Below, one piece after another: positions 1 to 9,361 of a stretch of 64,000 nucleotides of DNA (position 1 is the first letter of the stretch; every line of letters starts with the position of its first letter). The translations under genes and the position numbers were made by a program. The DNA is taken from positions 1 to 64,000 of the forward strand of contig NZ_JALPRJ010000002.1 of the NCBI RefSeq assembly GCF_030464885.1, in the 5' to 3' direction. This stretch comes from Caballeronia sp. SEWSISQ10-4 2. GTDB taxonomy: Bacteria; Pseudomonadota; Gammaproteobacteria; Burkholderiales; Burkholderiaceae. The notes beneath the pieces are model-generated. The model had not been told where the DNA came from, searched no databases, and saw only the letters and a program-made list of their open reading frames with translations.

Positions 1-1
1 C

Positions 2-55
2 GCCGAAGGGATCGCGTATCAACGGAAGATTGTTGAGGTGTTGTCGGCGGCTTGA
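2..55 (+). CDS. 3' end of an unidentified CDS
   Basis: The window opens inside a rightward reading frame whose last 17 codons (ending IVEVLSAA) stop at TGA just before a bidirectional hairpin terminator. The terminator 20 bases later and the usual codon composition suggest a genuine gene end, but 17 residues are too few to assign a family. I do not recognise it. Confidence 0.45.
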   Translation, partial: AEGIAYQRKIVEVLSAA

Positions 56-75
56 AGACGCGAAGTCATGAAAAT

Positions 76-107
76 GCCCGGTTGCCAAAAGCAGCCGGGC
101 GTTTTTT
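76..107 (+). terminator. bidirectional Rho-independent terminator
   Basis: Arms GCCCGGTTGC and GCAGCCGGGC pair over 10 bp with one wobble around the loop CAAAA, followed on the plus strand by a run of six T. Read on the minus strand the hairpin is followed by ATTTT, so it can serve both the partial rightward gene and the leftward SorC-type regulator that converge here. Confidence 0.85.
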
Positions 108-122
108 ATGGCGCGCCTGAAA

Positions 123-1070
123 TCAAGCCTCCAGCGCCGCCTGCGCGCACAACTCATCCGTCACCAACCCCGACAGCCATTGACCCTGCAACGCTGCAAT
201 CACGGCCTCACGCTTCCTTAGCCCGCCTGCAAACCCAATAGTCGGCCTCTTCGGCGGTGCGTCGAGCCGCAGGCTTGTCACGCGCTCTCCGGTCGTCGAT
301 TTCACCGGCAAGCCTTGTGCGTCGATCGGCAAACCGAGCAGTTCAGCCACGGCACCGGCTTGCATCATTTCCTCCACTTCGGCCGTGGTGATAAACCCGT
401 CCTCATGCAGCGGACAATTGATCCCCATGTTGCCGATCCCGATAAACGCGACATCAGCGCTCCCGGACAACGCATCGACAATCCGATACAGCCGGTGATT
501 GCACCATTGAGCGCGCTCGGCACGGCTGTCGGCCATCAACGGCGCGGGCAGCATGAAATGCTTGCCGCCGGTCTTCTCGGAGAGGTGCTGTGCGACGTCG
601 TAGCGGTTCGAGGAGCCGTCCTGGGCGATCGCCCCGACCATCGACACCAGCCGATGCTGCGGCCGCTCCAGTTGCCCGATTTGCGCGACCACGGCTTTCA
701 GCGTCCGCCCGGTGCTGATGGAGATCACCAGCGGTTTTTCATCGGTGAGAAAACGTTCCATCACTTGCGCGCCCGCAACCGCCAGCTTGCGGTCCACTTG
801 CTCGGGCGTGTCGCCGTCGATGGGCACGACTTCGCACAGGGACAAGCCGTATCGCTTCGATAACTTCGCGGCCAGCGCGAGGCAATCGGCTATCCGATGA
901 TCGACCCGCACGCGGATCAGGTTCTTCTCCACCGCGAACGCGACCAGCCGCTGCGCGACGGGCCGCGAGATCTGCAGCTTCTCAGCGATTTCGTTCTGCG
1001 TATTGCCCGCGACGTAATACAGCCACGCCGCGCGGGTGGCGAGATCGAGTTTTTCGTTGGACTTGGGCAC
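123..1070 (-). CDS. SorC-family sugar-responsive transcriptional regulator
   Basis: This is a 315-residue repressor/activator of the SorC (DeoR-like) type, expected to bind a phosphorylated sugar or polyol intermediate and control the neighbouring polyol genes. An N-terminal helix-turn-helix lies at about residues 22-48 (GNTQNEIAEKL then SRPVAQRLV). The rest is a sugar-phosphate-binding domain of the ribose-5-phosphate isomerase fold, with the conserved SISTGRTLKAVV and GIGNMG segments. The GTG at 1068-1070 (VPKSNEKLDL) is chosen because it gives the normal family length; a longer reading frame upstream adds an unrelated arginine-rich tail. It lies 128 bases downstream of the xylulokinase gene on the same strand and probably belongs to that unit. 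The exact inducer cannot be read from sequence. Confidence 0.88.
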   Translation of the reverse strand: MPKSNEKLDLATRAAWLYYVAGNTQNEIAEKLQISRPVAQRLVAFAVEKNLIRVRVDHRIADCLALAAKLSKRYGLSLCEVVPIDGDTPEQVDRKLAVAGAQVMERFLTDEKPLVISISTGRTLKAVVAQIGQLERPQHRLVSMVGAIAQDGSSNRYDVAQHLSEKTGGKHFMLPAPLMADSRAERAQWCNHRLYRIVDALSGSADVAFIGIGNMGINCPLHEDGFITTAEVEEMMQAGAVAELLGLPIDAQGLPVKSTTGERVTSLRLDAPPKRPTIGFAGGLRKREAVIAALQGQWLSGLVTDELCAQAALEA

Positions 1071-1198
1071 GGTGGCTCGATATCTGGGTCGTTCGTGTCG
1101 AATACAAAGAAAATCGCGCGCCGCAAGGGCACGCGAAGATCGACATTGTGCACGCTCGGCGCCTGAGGGCAAAAACACCCCGGGCGCCTTCTAAACCA

Positions 1199-2680
1199 TC
1201 ACGCGAGCCGCGGCCGTGCCGGATCGAACAAAGGCCGCACGTGCTGATACAACTCGCGGAATCCCTTCAGCCGTTGCCGCAGCACCGCGTGGCGTTCCGC
1301 GTTCGGGATGAACTCGTCGCGTACCGGCGGCTTCGCGAGCACCACCGCCGGATCGCCGCCCGCTGCCAGCCAGCCGAGCCGTGCCGCACCGAGCGCCGCG
1401 CCAGTTTCACCGCCGCCATGCGTGCGGGTGCGGGTGTTGAGGGCATCGGCCAATAACTGGCCCCAGTATTTGCTGCGCGCTCCGCCGCCCAGCAGCGACA
1501 GCGCATGCACTTCCGTGCCGGCGGCTTGCAATGCGTCGAGGCCATCGGTCAACGCCAGCGTCACGCCTTCGAGCACCGCATAACCGAGCAGCGCGCGATC
1601 GGTCGCGTGCGTCATGCCGAAGAACACGCCTTGTGCGTACGGGTCGTTATGCGGCGTGCGTTCGCCGCTGAGGTAGGGCAGGAACAGCGGCGCGATGTCG
1701 AGCGCAGCGGGATCGAGTGCGGCGATTTCGGCGAGCAGCGTGGGTTCATCGGTGGAGGTGAGTTTGCAGACCCAGCGCAAACAACTCGCCGCCGATAACA
1801 CCACGCTCATTTGATGCCAGCGATCAGGAATAGCGTGACAGAACGCATGCACCGCCGACGACGGATTCGGCCGGAAGCGGTCGCCGACCACACACAGCAC
1901 GCCCGACGTTCCCAGCGAGAGGAAACCATCGCCCGGTTCCGTTGCACCGATGCCCACCGCGCTTGCCGCGTTATCGCCGCCACCGGCCGCGACGATCACG
2001 CCGTCGCGTAATCCGAGTTCGCGGGCAAGTGCGGGCAGCAGCGTGCCCGACGGCTCGCTGCCTTCGGCCAGCGCCGGCATTTGAGCGCGCGTCATGTCGC
2101 AGGCGGCGAGCAGTTCATCCGACCAGTCGCGGCGCGCGACGTCGAGCCATAACGTACCGGCAGCATCCGATGGATCGGACACCTTGGTGCCCGTGAGATG
2201 CAGCCGCAAATAATCTTTCGGCAGCAGCACGCATGCGGTTCGCCGGAAAATATCGGGTTCGTTGTGCTTGACCCACAGGAGTTTCGGCGCAGTGAAACCG
2301 GGCATCGCGAGATTGCCGGCTATCCGATGCAACTCCGACGCACGATCCGTGAGCTCGTCGCATTCCTTGTCGCTGCGCATGTCGTTCCAGAGGATCGCCG
2401 GACGCAACACGCGGTCTTCTGAATCGAGCAGCACCGCGCCGTGCATCTGTCCCGACAAACCGATACCGCGAACCTGCGCGAACTCTTGCGGGAATTTATC
2501 GCGTAAAGCGAAGAGGGCGGCGCGCGTGCCATCCCACCAGTCGAGCGGATTTTGCTCGGACCAGCGCGGTTTCGGACGCGATACGGTGAACGGCGTACCC
2601 GCCGTGCCGACGACGCTGCCGTCGCTCGCCAGCAGCAGGACCTTTACTTCGGAGGTGCCGAGATCGATGCCTAAATACAT
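1199..2680 (-). CDS. xylB: xylulokinase
   Basis: XylB phosphorylates D-xylulose with ATP to D-xylulose 5-phosphate in the cytoplasm, the entry to the pentose phosphate pathway. At 493 residues it has full family length. Motifs seen are the N-terminal phosphate loop DLGTSEVK (residues 6-13), the substrate segment SGQMHG (76-81), WND (98-100), the catalytic aspartate in GGGDNAAS (D236) and GTSG (257-260). The ATG is preceded by AAGGG. It follows the D-arabinitol-type dehydrogenase gene on the same strand with a 122-base gap, so dehydrogenase product (D-xylulose) and kinase substrate match. A related FGGY enzyme acting on another ketose is possible, but the QMHG motif is typical of XylB. Confidence 0.92.
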   Translation of the reverse strand: MYLGIDLGTSEVKVLLLASDGSVVGTAGTPFTVSRPKPRWSEQNPLDWWDGTRAALFALRDKFPQEFAQVRGIGLSGQMHGAVLLDSEDRVLRPAILWNDMRSDKECDELTDRASELHRIAGNLAMPGFTAPKLLWVKHNEPDIFRRTACVLLPKDYLRLHLTGTKVSDPSDAAGTLWLDVARRDWSDELLAACDMTRAQMPALAEGSEPSGTLLPALARELGLRDGVIVAAGGGDNAASAVGIGATEPGDGFLSLGTSGVLCVVGDRFRPNPSSAVHAFCHAIPDRWHQMSVVLSAASCLRWVCKLTSTDEPTLLAEIAALDPAALDIAPLFLPYLSGERTPHNDPYAQGVFFGMTHATDRALLGYAVLEGVTLALTDGLDALQAAGTEVHALSLLGGGARSKYWGQLLADALNTRTRTHGGGETGAALGAARLGWLAAGGDPAVVLAKPPVRDEFIPNAERHAVLRQRLKGFRELYQHVRPLFDPARPRLA

Positions 2681-2721
2681 GGACGAACCCTTGATGAAGG
2701 CTTGAAGCGGAGAAAACCGGA

Positions 2722-2772
2722 GGCGCTAATGTAGCGCCGCTGCCGGTGTTGCGCCATTGGCAATAACACCGG
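2722..2772 (-). other. two intercistronic hairpins between dehydrogenase and xylB
   Basis: In the 122-base gap two short dyads sit side by side: GGCGCT/AGCGCC (2722-2727 with 2733-2738) and CCGGTGTT/AACACCGG (2743-2750 with 2765-2772). Neither is followed by a U-run on the minus strand, so they look more like RNA-processing or stability hairpins than terminators. Function is inferred only. Confidence 0.4.
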
Positions 2773-2802
2773 ACGGTCGTGAAGAAATTTGATTTGAACC
2801 GC

Positions 2803-4194
2803 TCAGGCGCGCTTCGCGAGCCATGCGTCGACACGGCCAAGCGCCGCGCGCAGCACACGTTCGAGATCGGCGCTTTGGGCGAGGCTGCCCCAGAGCAGTT
2901 TGTCCGCGACGAAAGCCTTCACGGGATCGGCGGATTCAAAGAAAGCATGCGCCGTGGCCGGGTCCATCACGCCGTCCTGATACGCGTACGGCAGTTTGCC
3001 GTCGTGCCAGCGCCCGAGGAAGCGGAAGAACAGCGCGGGCAACATGGCGGTGGCGTTCGGATCCACCTGGCGCGCGAAACATTCGCGCAAAGTAGGCGCG
3101 ATAAAACCGGGGATCTTCGAGAAGCCATCGGCGGCGACGCGCTGGTTCGTGTCCTGGATATACGGATTGACGAAGCGATCGAGCACCACATCGCGATATT
3201 TCCCGAGATCGATAGGACTCGGCGAGAGGCACGGAATCACGTCTTCGGTGACGTAGGCATCGGCGAGCGCGCGGATATCGGCGTCTTGCGTGCCTTCGTG
3301 AATGTATTGATGCCCGACCAGCGTCCCCGCCCACGCAATACAGCTATGCGTCGCGTTGAGAATGCGGATCTTGGCTTCCTCGTACGGCAGCACCGAGTGG
3401 ACCATTTCCGCGCCGACTTTTTCCCACGCCGGCCGTCCCGCGATGAATTCGTCCTCGATCACCCACTGGATAAACGCTTCGCCCATGATGGGGGCTTTAT
3501 CGTCGAAACCGGTCGCGGCCAGCACGCGTTCGCGGACATCGGGCGTGGGACGTGGCGTGATGCGATCGACCATCGCGTTCGGGCACAACGTGTTGGCGAT
3601 CATCCATTCGCGCAAGGCTGTTTCGCCGCGCAGTTGCAGGAATTCGAGCATGCCGGCCTTGAAGCGATCGCCGTTGCTGCGCAGGTTGTCGCAGTTCTGC
3701 AGCGTCACCTTGCCCGCGTTCTGCTTCATGCGGGCATCGAGAATGGCCGCGATCGCGCCATAAATCGTCGTGCGGGCGCCTTTCAGATCGGCGGCGAGAT
3801 CAGGATTTGCCGTATCCAGCCGATGGTGTTCATCGAGGTAATAACCGCCCTCGGTCACCGTGAACGATACGATTTTGCACTCGGGCGCCGCACCCGCCGC
3901 GACCAGCGCGTTCAGGTCCGCGGCCCAAGGCACGATCTTCTTGATCGAGCGAATGGTTTCATACTTGCGCACGCCCTGCGGCGTGACGGTTTCCAGCGTG
4001 TAGATACCGTTTTGCGCGGCCAGTGCCTCAAGAACCGCATTCATGTCGCCGCGAATATTGCCGACCGTCAGCGACCAGCGGGTGTCTCCTGACTCGATCA
4101 GCTTGTGCAGATACCACGCCTGATGCGCACGATGAAAAGAACCCGCGCCGATGTGCAGGATCACGTCGGCGGCTGCGTGGCTTTCGGTAGTCAT
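2803..4194 (-). CDS. dalD: D-arabinitol/mannitol-type polyol dehydrogenase
   Basis: This is a 463-residue NAD-dependent long-chain polyol dehydrogenase of the mannitol dehydrogenase family, expected to oxidise D-arabinitol to D-xylulose and possibly mannitol to fructose. The N-terminal nucleotide-binding motif [15 protein letters not shown] is typical. The C-terminal domain carries the catalytic-lysine region of the family ([17 protein letters not shown]). The start is the ATG at 4192-4194 ([10 protein letters not shown]), which has a strong AGGAAGG ribosome site; a longer in-frame extension has no support. It is the first gene of a leftward unit with xylB, which fits the arabinitol-xylulose-xylulose-5-phosphate route. 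The symbol rests on this context; substrate preference is not provable from sequence. Confidence 0.85.
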   Translation of the reverse strand: MTTESHAAADVILHIGAGSFHRAHQAWYLHKLIESGDTRWSLTVGNIRGDMNAVLEALAAQNGIYTLETVTPQGVRKYETIRSIKKIVPWAADLNALVAAGAAPECKIVSFTVTEGGYYLDEHHRLDTANPDLAADLKGARTTIYGAIAAILDARMKQNAGKVTLQNCDNLRSNGDRFKAGMLEFLQLRGETALREWMIANTLCPNAMVDRITPRPTPDVRERVLAATGFDDKAPIMGEAFIQWVIEDEFIAGRPAWEKVGAEMVHSVLPYEEAKIRILNATHSCIAWAGTLVGHQYIHEGTQDADIRALADAYVTEDVIPCLSPSPIDLGKYRDVVLDRFVNPYIQDTNQRVAADGFSKIPGFIAPTLRECFARQVDPNATAMLPALFFRFLGRWHDGKLPYAYQDGVMDPATAHAFFESADPVKAFVADKLLWGSLAQSADLERVLRAALGRVDAWLAKRA

Positions 4195-4617
4195 GTCGTC
4201 CTTCCTCTGATCTGGATGCGCCGCATAAGATGCCGGGCGCTGTGCTGTGTCTCGTGTCGCAGCGCGCGGGTTTGGGTGGCGCCAATTCGCGTTGCTACGA
4301 TCATTTGCTCGTTCTGTGAGCGAATGATCGTATTCGAATCGATGAAAGTCAAGGCACTGCGCAGCATTTTGGCTTTGTGTTTTTGCGCAGGTTTTTGCGG
4401 CGAATGCGGAAACTCTGCAGTCACTCAAAAAGCTATTGCGTTGCACAAAATTTGACTCTGTAACGGCTACGGACTAACCCCAGTGCAAAAAAGTATCGGT
4501 GGGCGGTCTCATTTTCAGTGGTGAATAATTCGTGACAGGGATAATTTCCAGTCATGGCAGGCGCGATGTGATTGATCCAGCGCGCCGAAAAACAAAAGCG
4601 GGTCAGGAGGAAGACAG
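4195..4617. promoter_or_regulatory. divergent control region of the polyol clusters
   Basis: This 423-base gene-free stretch separates the leftward dehydrogenase unit from the rightward AraC-type regulator and must hold both promoters. It is more AT-rich than its flanks. Two related A-rich stretches, TTGCACAAAATTT and GTGCAAAAAAGTA, lie about 50 bases apart near 4440-4495 and could be half-sites for the adjacent AraC protein. No convincing -35/-10 pair was identified. Confidence 0.45.
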
Positions 4618-5622
4618 ATGCCCACCATACTGAGCGCCACGTCGTGCCGATGCGGAACGTGCGGTTATTGCCGCGCGGCGCGCACCGACGCCCGCCGCGC
4701 CAACATCGTCCAGCCGGATCTCGAACTGGTTGCCGTGCCGCCCGATGAATCGTTCAAGGTCTGGTCGCACGGTTATCCGTACCGCACCGTGCGCTGGCAT
4801 TTTCATCCTGAGTACGAGATCCAGCTCATCACCACGACGAGCGGCAAATACTTTGTCGGTGACCATATTGGTAACTTCGCGCCCGGCAATCTCGTGATGA
4901 TGGGACCGAACCTGCCGCACAACTGGGTGAGCGATGTACCGCAGGGCGAACATGTCGACGAACGCTGTCTGATCCTGCAATTCGATGCTGAATTTGTCGC
5001 GCGCGCCATCGACGTATTCCCGGAACTGAAGCGCGTCGAACCTTTGCTCGATGCGTCGTGCTGGGGTCTTTTGTTCACGCCGGAAACGGGCGTGGCCGCC
5101 GAGCCGATCATGCGCGAGATGCTAAATGCGCAGGGCATGCGGCGCATCACCTTGTTCCTGGCGCTGCTCGACTTGCTCGTGCAGAGTGCTGACCCGTTCA
5201 AGCTGGCGAGCGCGGCGTATCGTGCGGACCCTGTGCGTTATGCCGAGACACGCATCAATCACGTGCTGTCTTATATCGGCAAGAACCTTTCGCAGGAGCT
5301 GCGCGAAACCGAACTCGCAGAACTCGCGGGGCAAAGCGTCAGTGCGTTCTCGCGATATTTTCGCCGCCATACCGGGTTGCCTTTCGTGCAGTACGTGAAC
5401 CGGCTGCGTATCAATCTCGCGTGTCAGTTACTGATGTCCGGTGAACTGAATATCACCGATATTTGCTATCAGGTCGGCTTTAATAACCTCTCGAATTTCA
5501 ACCGGCAATTCCTGTTGCTGAAGGACATGTCGCCGTCACGATGGCGCGCGTATCAGCAGCTCAATGCTGCCAGCGCGACCGAACCGCCCGACGCTGCGCG
5601 GGTTCTGGAAGTCATCGTCTAG
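4618..5622 (+). CDS. AraC-family transcriptional regulator of polyol genes
   Basis: A 334-residue activator with an N-terminal cupin sensor domain (FHPEYEIQLI and GNFAPGNLVMMGPNLPHNW, about residues 60-110) and a C-terminal AraC double helix-turn-helix (about 215-315). The latter includes the signature ITDICYQVGFNNLSNFNRQF. The ATG follows GGTCAGGAGGAAGACAG, a very strong ribosome site that fixes the start. It lies between the leftward dalD-xylB unit and the rightward ABC importer operon, like MtlR-type activators of polyol operons in pseudomonads. Control of one or both flanking units by a sugar alcohol is therefore the natural inference. The N-terminus is unusually cysteine-rich (CRCGTCGYC, about residues 9-17); whether that matters is unknown. 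Confidence 0.88.
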   Translation: MPTILSATSCRCGTCGYCRAARTDARRANIVQPDLELVAVPPDESFKVWSHGYPYRTVRWHFHPEYEIQLITTTSGKYFVGDHIGNFAPGNLVMMGPNLPHNWVSDVPQGEHVDERCLILQFDAEFVARAIDVFPELKRVEPLLDASCWGLLFTPETGVAAEPIMREMLNAQGMRRITLFLALLDLLVQSADPFKLASAAYRADPVRYAETRINHVLSYIGKNLSQELRETELAELAGQSVSAFSRYFRRHTGLPFVQYVNRLRINLACQLLMSGELNITDICYQVGFNNLSNFNRQFLLLKDMSPSRWRAYQQLNAASATEPPDAARVLEVIV

Positions 5623-5639
5623 CGTCTCTTTTTTCTAGG

Positions 5640-5699
5640 AAACCGCAAAACGCGGTGCTTGAGAAAGCACCGCGCGGGGCGAACTCGTCCATGCGGTTT
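5640..5699 (+). other. nested hairpin after the AraC gene
   Basis: A perfect 10-bp hairpin, CGCGGTGCTT/AAGCACCGCG (5651-5660 with 5665-5674, loop GAGA), sits inside an outer perfect 8-bp dyad AAACCGCA/TGCGGTTT (5640-5647 with 5692-5699). TAGTTTT follows. It lies 18 bases after the regulator stop and about 70 bases before the transporter gene. It may terminate or attenuate transcription between them; the U-run is weak. The following CAAGTCGAAT is present twice in tandem. Confidence 0.5.
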
Positions 5700-5771
5700 T
5701 AGTTTTGCCACGCAGTGCCCCGAGTCAAACCAAGTCGAATCAAGTCGAATCAACAACAGATGGAGACAGCC

Positions 5772-6698
5772 ATGCACGCTTTCCTTTTACCGAAAAAACT
5801 CGCCTTAGCCACGTTGGGTTTTGCCGCGGCGCTCGCCATGACCGCCGCTCAAGCCGCCGAGCCACTGAAGATAGGCATGACGTTTCAGGAGCTGAACAAC
5901 CCGTATTTCGTTTCCATGCAGAAGGCATTGAACGAAGCGGCGGCATCGATCGGTGCGCAAGTGTTCGTGACCGACGCACATCACGACGTCAGCAAGCAGG
6001 TCAGCGACGTCGAAGACATGTTGCAGAAGAAGATCGACATTCTGCTCGTGAATCCGACCGATTCCACCGGCATTGTCTCGGCGGTGAACTCGGCGAAGAA
6101 GGTGGGCGTGGTGGTTGTTGCCGTCGATGCAAACGCTAATGGACCGGTGGACTCGTTTGTCGGATCGAAGAATTACGACGCGGGCGTAATGTCGTGCGAG
6201 TACTTGGGCAAGGCGCTCGGCAGTACCGGTGAAGTGGCGATCCTCGACGGCATTCCCGTCGTGCCAATTCTCGAACGCGTGCGCGGTTGCAAGGCAGCGT
6301 TGGCCAAGTTCCCGAACATCAAGCTCGTCGATACACAGAACGGCAGGCAGGAACGTGCGACTGCGCTGACCGTCACCGAGAACATGATCCAGGCGCATCC
6401 AAATCTCAAGGGCGTGTTCAGCGTGAACGACGGCGGTTCGATGGGCGCGCTTGCGGCTATCGAGGCATCTGGTAAGGACATCAAGCTGACGAGCGTCGAC
6501 GGTGCGCCCGAAGCCATCACGGCAATGCAAAAGCCGGACTCGAAGTTCATCGAGACGTCTGCGCAGTTTCCGCGCGATCAGGTGCGCATTGCAATCGGGA
6601 TTGCGCTCGCGAAGAAGTGGGGTGCCAATGTGCCGAAGGCGATTCCTATCGACGTGAAGATGATCGACAAGAGCAACGCCAAGGGCTTTAGCTGGTAA
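5772..6698 (+). CDS. ribose-type ABC transporter periplasmic sugar/polyol-binding protein
   Basis: A 308-residue periplasmic binding protein of the RbsB (peripla_BP_4) type that captures a sugar or sugar alcohol for the adjacent importer. An N-terminal Sec signal peptide is visible (PKKLALATLGFAAALAMTA then AQAAEP, cleavage near residue 28). The mature protein has the family features GMTFQELNNPYFVSMQKA and LLVNPTDSTG. The ATG at 5772 is chosen because GGAG sits 8 bases upstream; two earlier in-frame ATGs have no ribosome site. It is first in an SBP-ATPase-permease run. The ligand is probably a tetritol, pentitol or hexitol, judged from downstream enzymes, and cannot be fixed further. Confidence 0.9.
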   Translation: MHAFLLPKKLALATLGFAAALAMTAAQAAEPLKIGMTFQELNNPYFVSMQKALNEAAASIGAQVFVTDAHHDVSKQVSDVEDMLQKKIDILLVNPTDSTGIVSAVNSAKKVGVVVVAVDANANGPVDSFVGSKNYDAGVMSCEYLGKALGSTGEVAILDGIPVVPILERVRGCKAALAKFPNIKLVDTQNGRQERATALTVTENMIQAHPNLKGVFSVNDGGSMGALAAIEASGKDIKLTSVDGAPEAITAMQKPDSKFIETSAQFPRDQVRIAIGIALAKKWGANVPKAIPIDVKMIDKSNAKGFSW

Positions 6699-6737
6699 GC
6701 GGCTTGTACCCAATGCACGGTCCGGCAGGTGACCACG

Positions 6738-8264
6738 ATGAACTCCATTCTCAGACTCGACAACATCACGAAGAGCTTCCCCGGCGTGAAGGCGTTGCAG
6801 GGCATTCATCTCGACGTCGCGGCCGGCGAAGTGCATGCATTGCTCGGCGAAAACGGCGCGGGGAAATCCACGCTGATGAAAATTCTCAGCGGCATTTATC
6901 GGCCGGACGAGGGCACGATCACGCTCAACGGCGAGATCCGTGCGTTCGCGGATTATCACGATGCAGTGGCGGCGGGCATCGGCATCGTGTTCCAGGAATT
7001 CAGCCTGATTCCGTTTCTCAACGCGGTCGAGAATATCTTTCTCGGGCGTGAGTTGAAGAAAGGTTTCCTGCTGGATCGCGCGGCCATGCGGCGTTCGGCG
7101 GCGGCAATTTTCGCGCGGCTGAAAGTCGACATCGACTTGTCGGTGCCGATTCGGGAACTATCGGTGGCGCAGCAGCAGTTCATTGAAATCGGCAAGGCGC
7201 TGTCTCTTGAAGCGCGCATCCTGATCCTCGATGAACCCACCGCCACGCTCACACCATCAGAAGCGGAACATCTCTTCGACATCATGCGCGAGCTGAAGAC
7301 GCAAGGCGTCGCGATGATCTTCATCTCGCATCACCTCGATGAGATTTTCGAAGTCTGCGATCGCATCACGGTGCTGCGCGACGGCCAATACGTAGGCGAT
7401 ACAGCTGTCGCCGATACCGACGTCGGTCGCCTCGTGGAGATGATGGTCGGCCGCAAGATCGAGAACAGTTTTCCGCCAAAGCCCGCTGCCCGTGCCGATG
7501 CAAAAGCCGTGCTCGAAGTCGAGGCGCTGCAGATTGACAAGGACGGACCCGTCAACGCGTTCGTGCTGCGCGAAGGAGAGATTCTCGGCTTCGCGGGACT
7601 GGTCGGGTCGGGACGCACGGAGACGGCGCTCGCGGTGATCGGCGCCGATCCGGCGCATGTGAAGAAGGTGAAGATCAACGGGCGTGAGATGAAGCTCGCG
7701 GACCCGGCTGCGTCGCTCGATGCGGGCATCGGCATCCTTCCGGAAAGTCGCAAGACCGAAGGCCTGATCAGTGATTTCTCGATCAAGCAGAACATCTCGA
7801 TCAACAACTTCGGCAAGTACCGTCAGGCGCGCTTTTTCATCGATCAACGCAACGAAGCAAGAACGACTGCCGCGATCATGAAGCGGGTAGGCGTGAAGGC
7901 GCCGACCATGAACACGCAGGTTTCAACGCTGTCCGGCGGCAATCAGCAGAAGGTGGTGATCGCGCGCTGGCTGAACCACCACGCGAACATCCTTATCTTC
8001 GATGAACCCACGCGCGGCATCGACGTGGGTGCGAAAGCGGAGATCTATCTGCTGATGCGCGAGCTCACCGAGCGGGGCTACGCAATCATCATGATCTCCT
8101 CGGAGCTGCCGGAAATTGTAGGCATGAGCGATCGCGTGGCGGTGTTCCGGCAAGGCCGCATAGAAGCCATTCTCGCAGGCGAGCAGATCACCTCGAATGC
8201 GGTCATGACGCACGCGACGACGGCAAGCGCCGGGTCGATCGAGCAGGGAGTCAGCCATGAGTAA
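6738..8264 (+). CDS. sugar ABC transporter ATP-binding protein (RbsA type, duplicated ATPase)
   Basis: A 508-residue cytoplasmic ATPase with two tandem ABC domains, as in RbsA, XylG and MglA. Domain 1 has Walker [10 protein letters not shown] (residues 37-45), signature LSVAQQQ and Walker [13 protein letters not shown]. Domain 2 has the degenerate Walker A region GLVGSGRTE, signature [15 protein letters not shown] and Walker [14 protein letters not shown]. The ATG at 6738 follows GGCAGGTG and is preferred over an in-frame GTG nine bases upstream. It energises uptake by the permease, whose gene overlaps its end by 8 bases. The weak second Walker A is normal for this family. Confidence 0.92.
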   Translation: MNSILRLDNITKSFPGVKALQGIHLDVAAGEVHALLGENGAGKSTLMKILSGIYRPDEGTITLNGEIRAFADYHDAVAAGIGIVFQEFSLIPFLNAVENIFLGRELKKGFLLDRAAMRRSAAAIFARLKVDIDLSVPIRELSVAQQQFIEIGKALSLEARILILDEPTATLTPSEAEHLFDIMRELKTQGVAMIFISHHLDEIFEVCDRITVLRDGQYVGDTAVADTDVGRLVEMMVGRKIENSFPPKPAARADAKAVLEVEALQIDKDGPVNAFVLREGEILGFAGLVGSGRTETALAVIGADPAHVKKVKINGREMKLADPAASLDAGIGILPESRKTEGLISDFSIKQNISINNFGKYRQARFFIDQRNEARTTAAIMKRVGVKAPTMNTQVSTLSGGNQQKVVIARWLNHHANILIFDEPTRGIDVGAKAEIYLLMRELTERGYAIIMISSELPEIVGMSDRVAVFRQGRIEAILAGEQITSNAVMTHATTASAGSIEQGVSHE

Positions 8265-9261
8265 ATTATCGATGGAACCTAAAACCGCCACCGTGGATTC
8301 CGCATCACCCGGTGCGCCCGTGCAATTCACCTGGGCAGGTCTTAAACGATCGACTATTTTCTATCCGTTCGTCGGATTGATCGTCGTGTGTTTCGTCATG
8401 GTGTTCGCCAGCAATAGTTTCCTGTCGGCGGCGAACATCGAGAACATCGCGCGGCAGGTGTCGATCAACGCGATCATCGCCGTCGGCATGACGTGCGTGA
8501 TATTGACGGGCGGCATCGATTTATCGGTGGGATCGGTGATGGCGCTGTCCGGCACGCTGGCGGCGGGCTTAATGGTATCGGGCATGAACGCGGTTGCAGC
8601 GCTCGTGGTCGGCATTGCCGTCGGACTCGGCTTTGGTGTGGCGAACGGCATCTTTGTGGCGTTTGCCGGCATGCCGCCGATCATCGTCACGCTTGCAACG
8701 ATGGGCATCGCGCGCGGACTTGCACTGATCTACACGGGCGGTTATCCGATCGACGGCTTGCCCGACTGGGTCGCGTTCTTTGGCAATGGCAAGGTGCTCG
8801 GCGTTCAGATGCCGGTGGTCATCATGCTCGTGGTCTATCTGCTTGCCTGGGTGTTGCTCGAACGTATGCCATTCGGGCGATACGTCTACGCAATAGGCGG
8901 CAACGAAGACGCCACGCGATTGTCTGGCGTGCGAGTGGCCCGCGTGAAGCTGATTGTGTACGGGCTTGCCGGATTGACATCGTCGCTTGCAGCCATCGTG
9001 TTGACTGCGCGTTTGATGAGCGGTCAGCCAAACGCCGGCGTTGGGTTTGAACTCGATGCAATCGCGGCGGTGGTGATGGGCGGAACATCCATCTCGGGTG
9101 GACGCGGATCGATTGTCGGCACCTTGATTGGCGCGCTATTGCTGGGCGTGCTGAACAACGGGTTGAACATGGTTGGTGTGAACCCGTATGTGCAGAACGT
9201 GATCAAGGGTGGAATCATCTTGTTAGCGATTTACATCAGCCGCGACCGCCGCCGTAAGTGA
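8257..9261 (+). CDS. sugar ABC transporter permease (RbsC type)
   Basis: A 334-residue inner-membrane permease of the branched-chain/ribose type. It has about eight to ten hydrophobic segments and the conserved stretches [17 protein letters not shown] and [20 protein letters not shown], typical of RbsC/XylH. The ATG overlaps the ATPase stop by 8 bases, indicating translational coupling. It forms the membrane channel, presumably as a homodimer, with the preceding ATPase and binding protein. Substrate is inferred from context to be a sugar alcohol. Confidence 0.92.
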   Translation: MSKLSMEPKTATVDSASPGAPVQFTWAGLKRSTIFYPFVGLIVVCFVMVFASNSFLSAANIENIARQVSINAIIAVGMTCVILTGGIDLSVGSVMALSGTLAAGLMVSGMNAVAALVVGIAVGLGFGVANGIFVAFAGMPPIIVTLATMGIARGLALIYTGGYPIDGLPDWVAFFGNGKVLGVQMPVVIMLVVYLLAWVLLERMPFGRYVYAIGGNEDATRLSGVRVARVKLIVYGLAGLTSSLAAIVLTARLMSGQPNAGVGFELDAIAAVVMGGTSISGGRGSIVGTLIGALLLGVLNNGLNMVGVNPYVQNVIKGGIILLAIYISRDRRRK

Positions 9262-9361
9262 GTAAAGAATAGGACCAGGCCACGAGAAGGCCAGAAAGCA
9301 CCGTGTCTAAAGGTATTTTCCGGCGGAACCACGAAACCATGAAGACCATGACGAGCGCACC

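Noticed and set aside
2779-4092. Long open frame antisense to the polyol dehydrogenase
   Set aside because: High-GC codon shadow: arginine- and histidine-rich, no ribosome site, opposite strand has a clear family member.
5731-5750. Tandem CAAGTCGAAT repeat as a CRISPR-like start
   Set aside because: Only two adjacent copies, no spacers.
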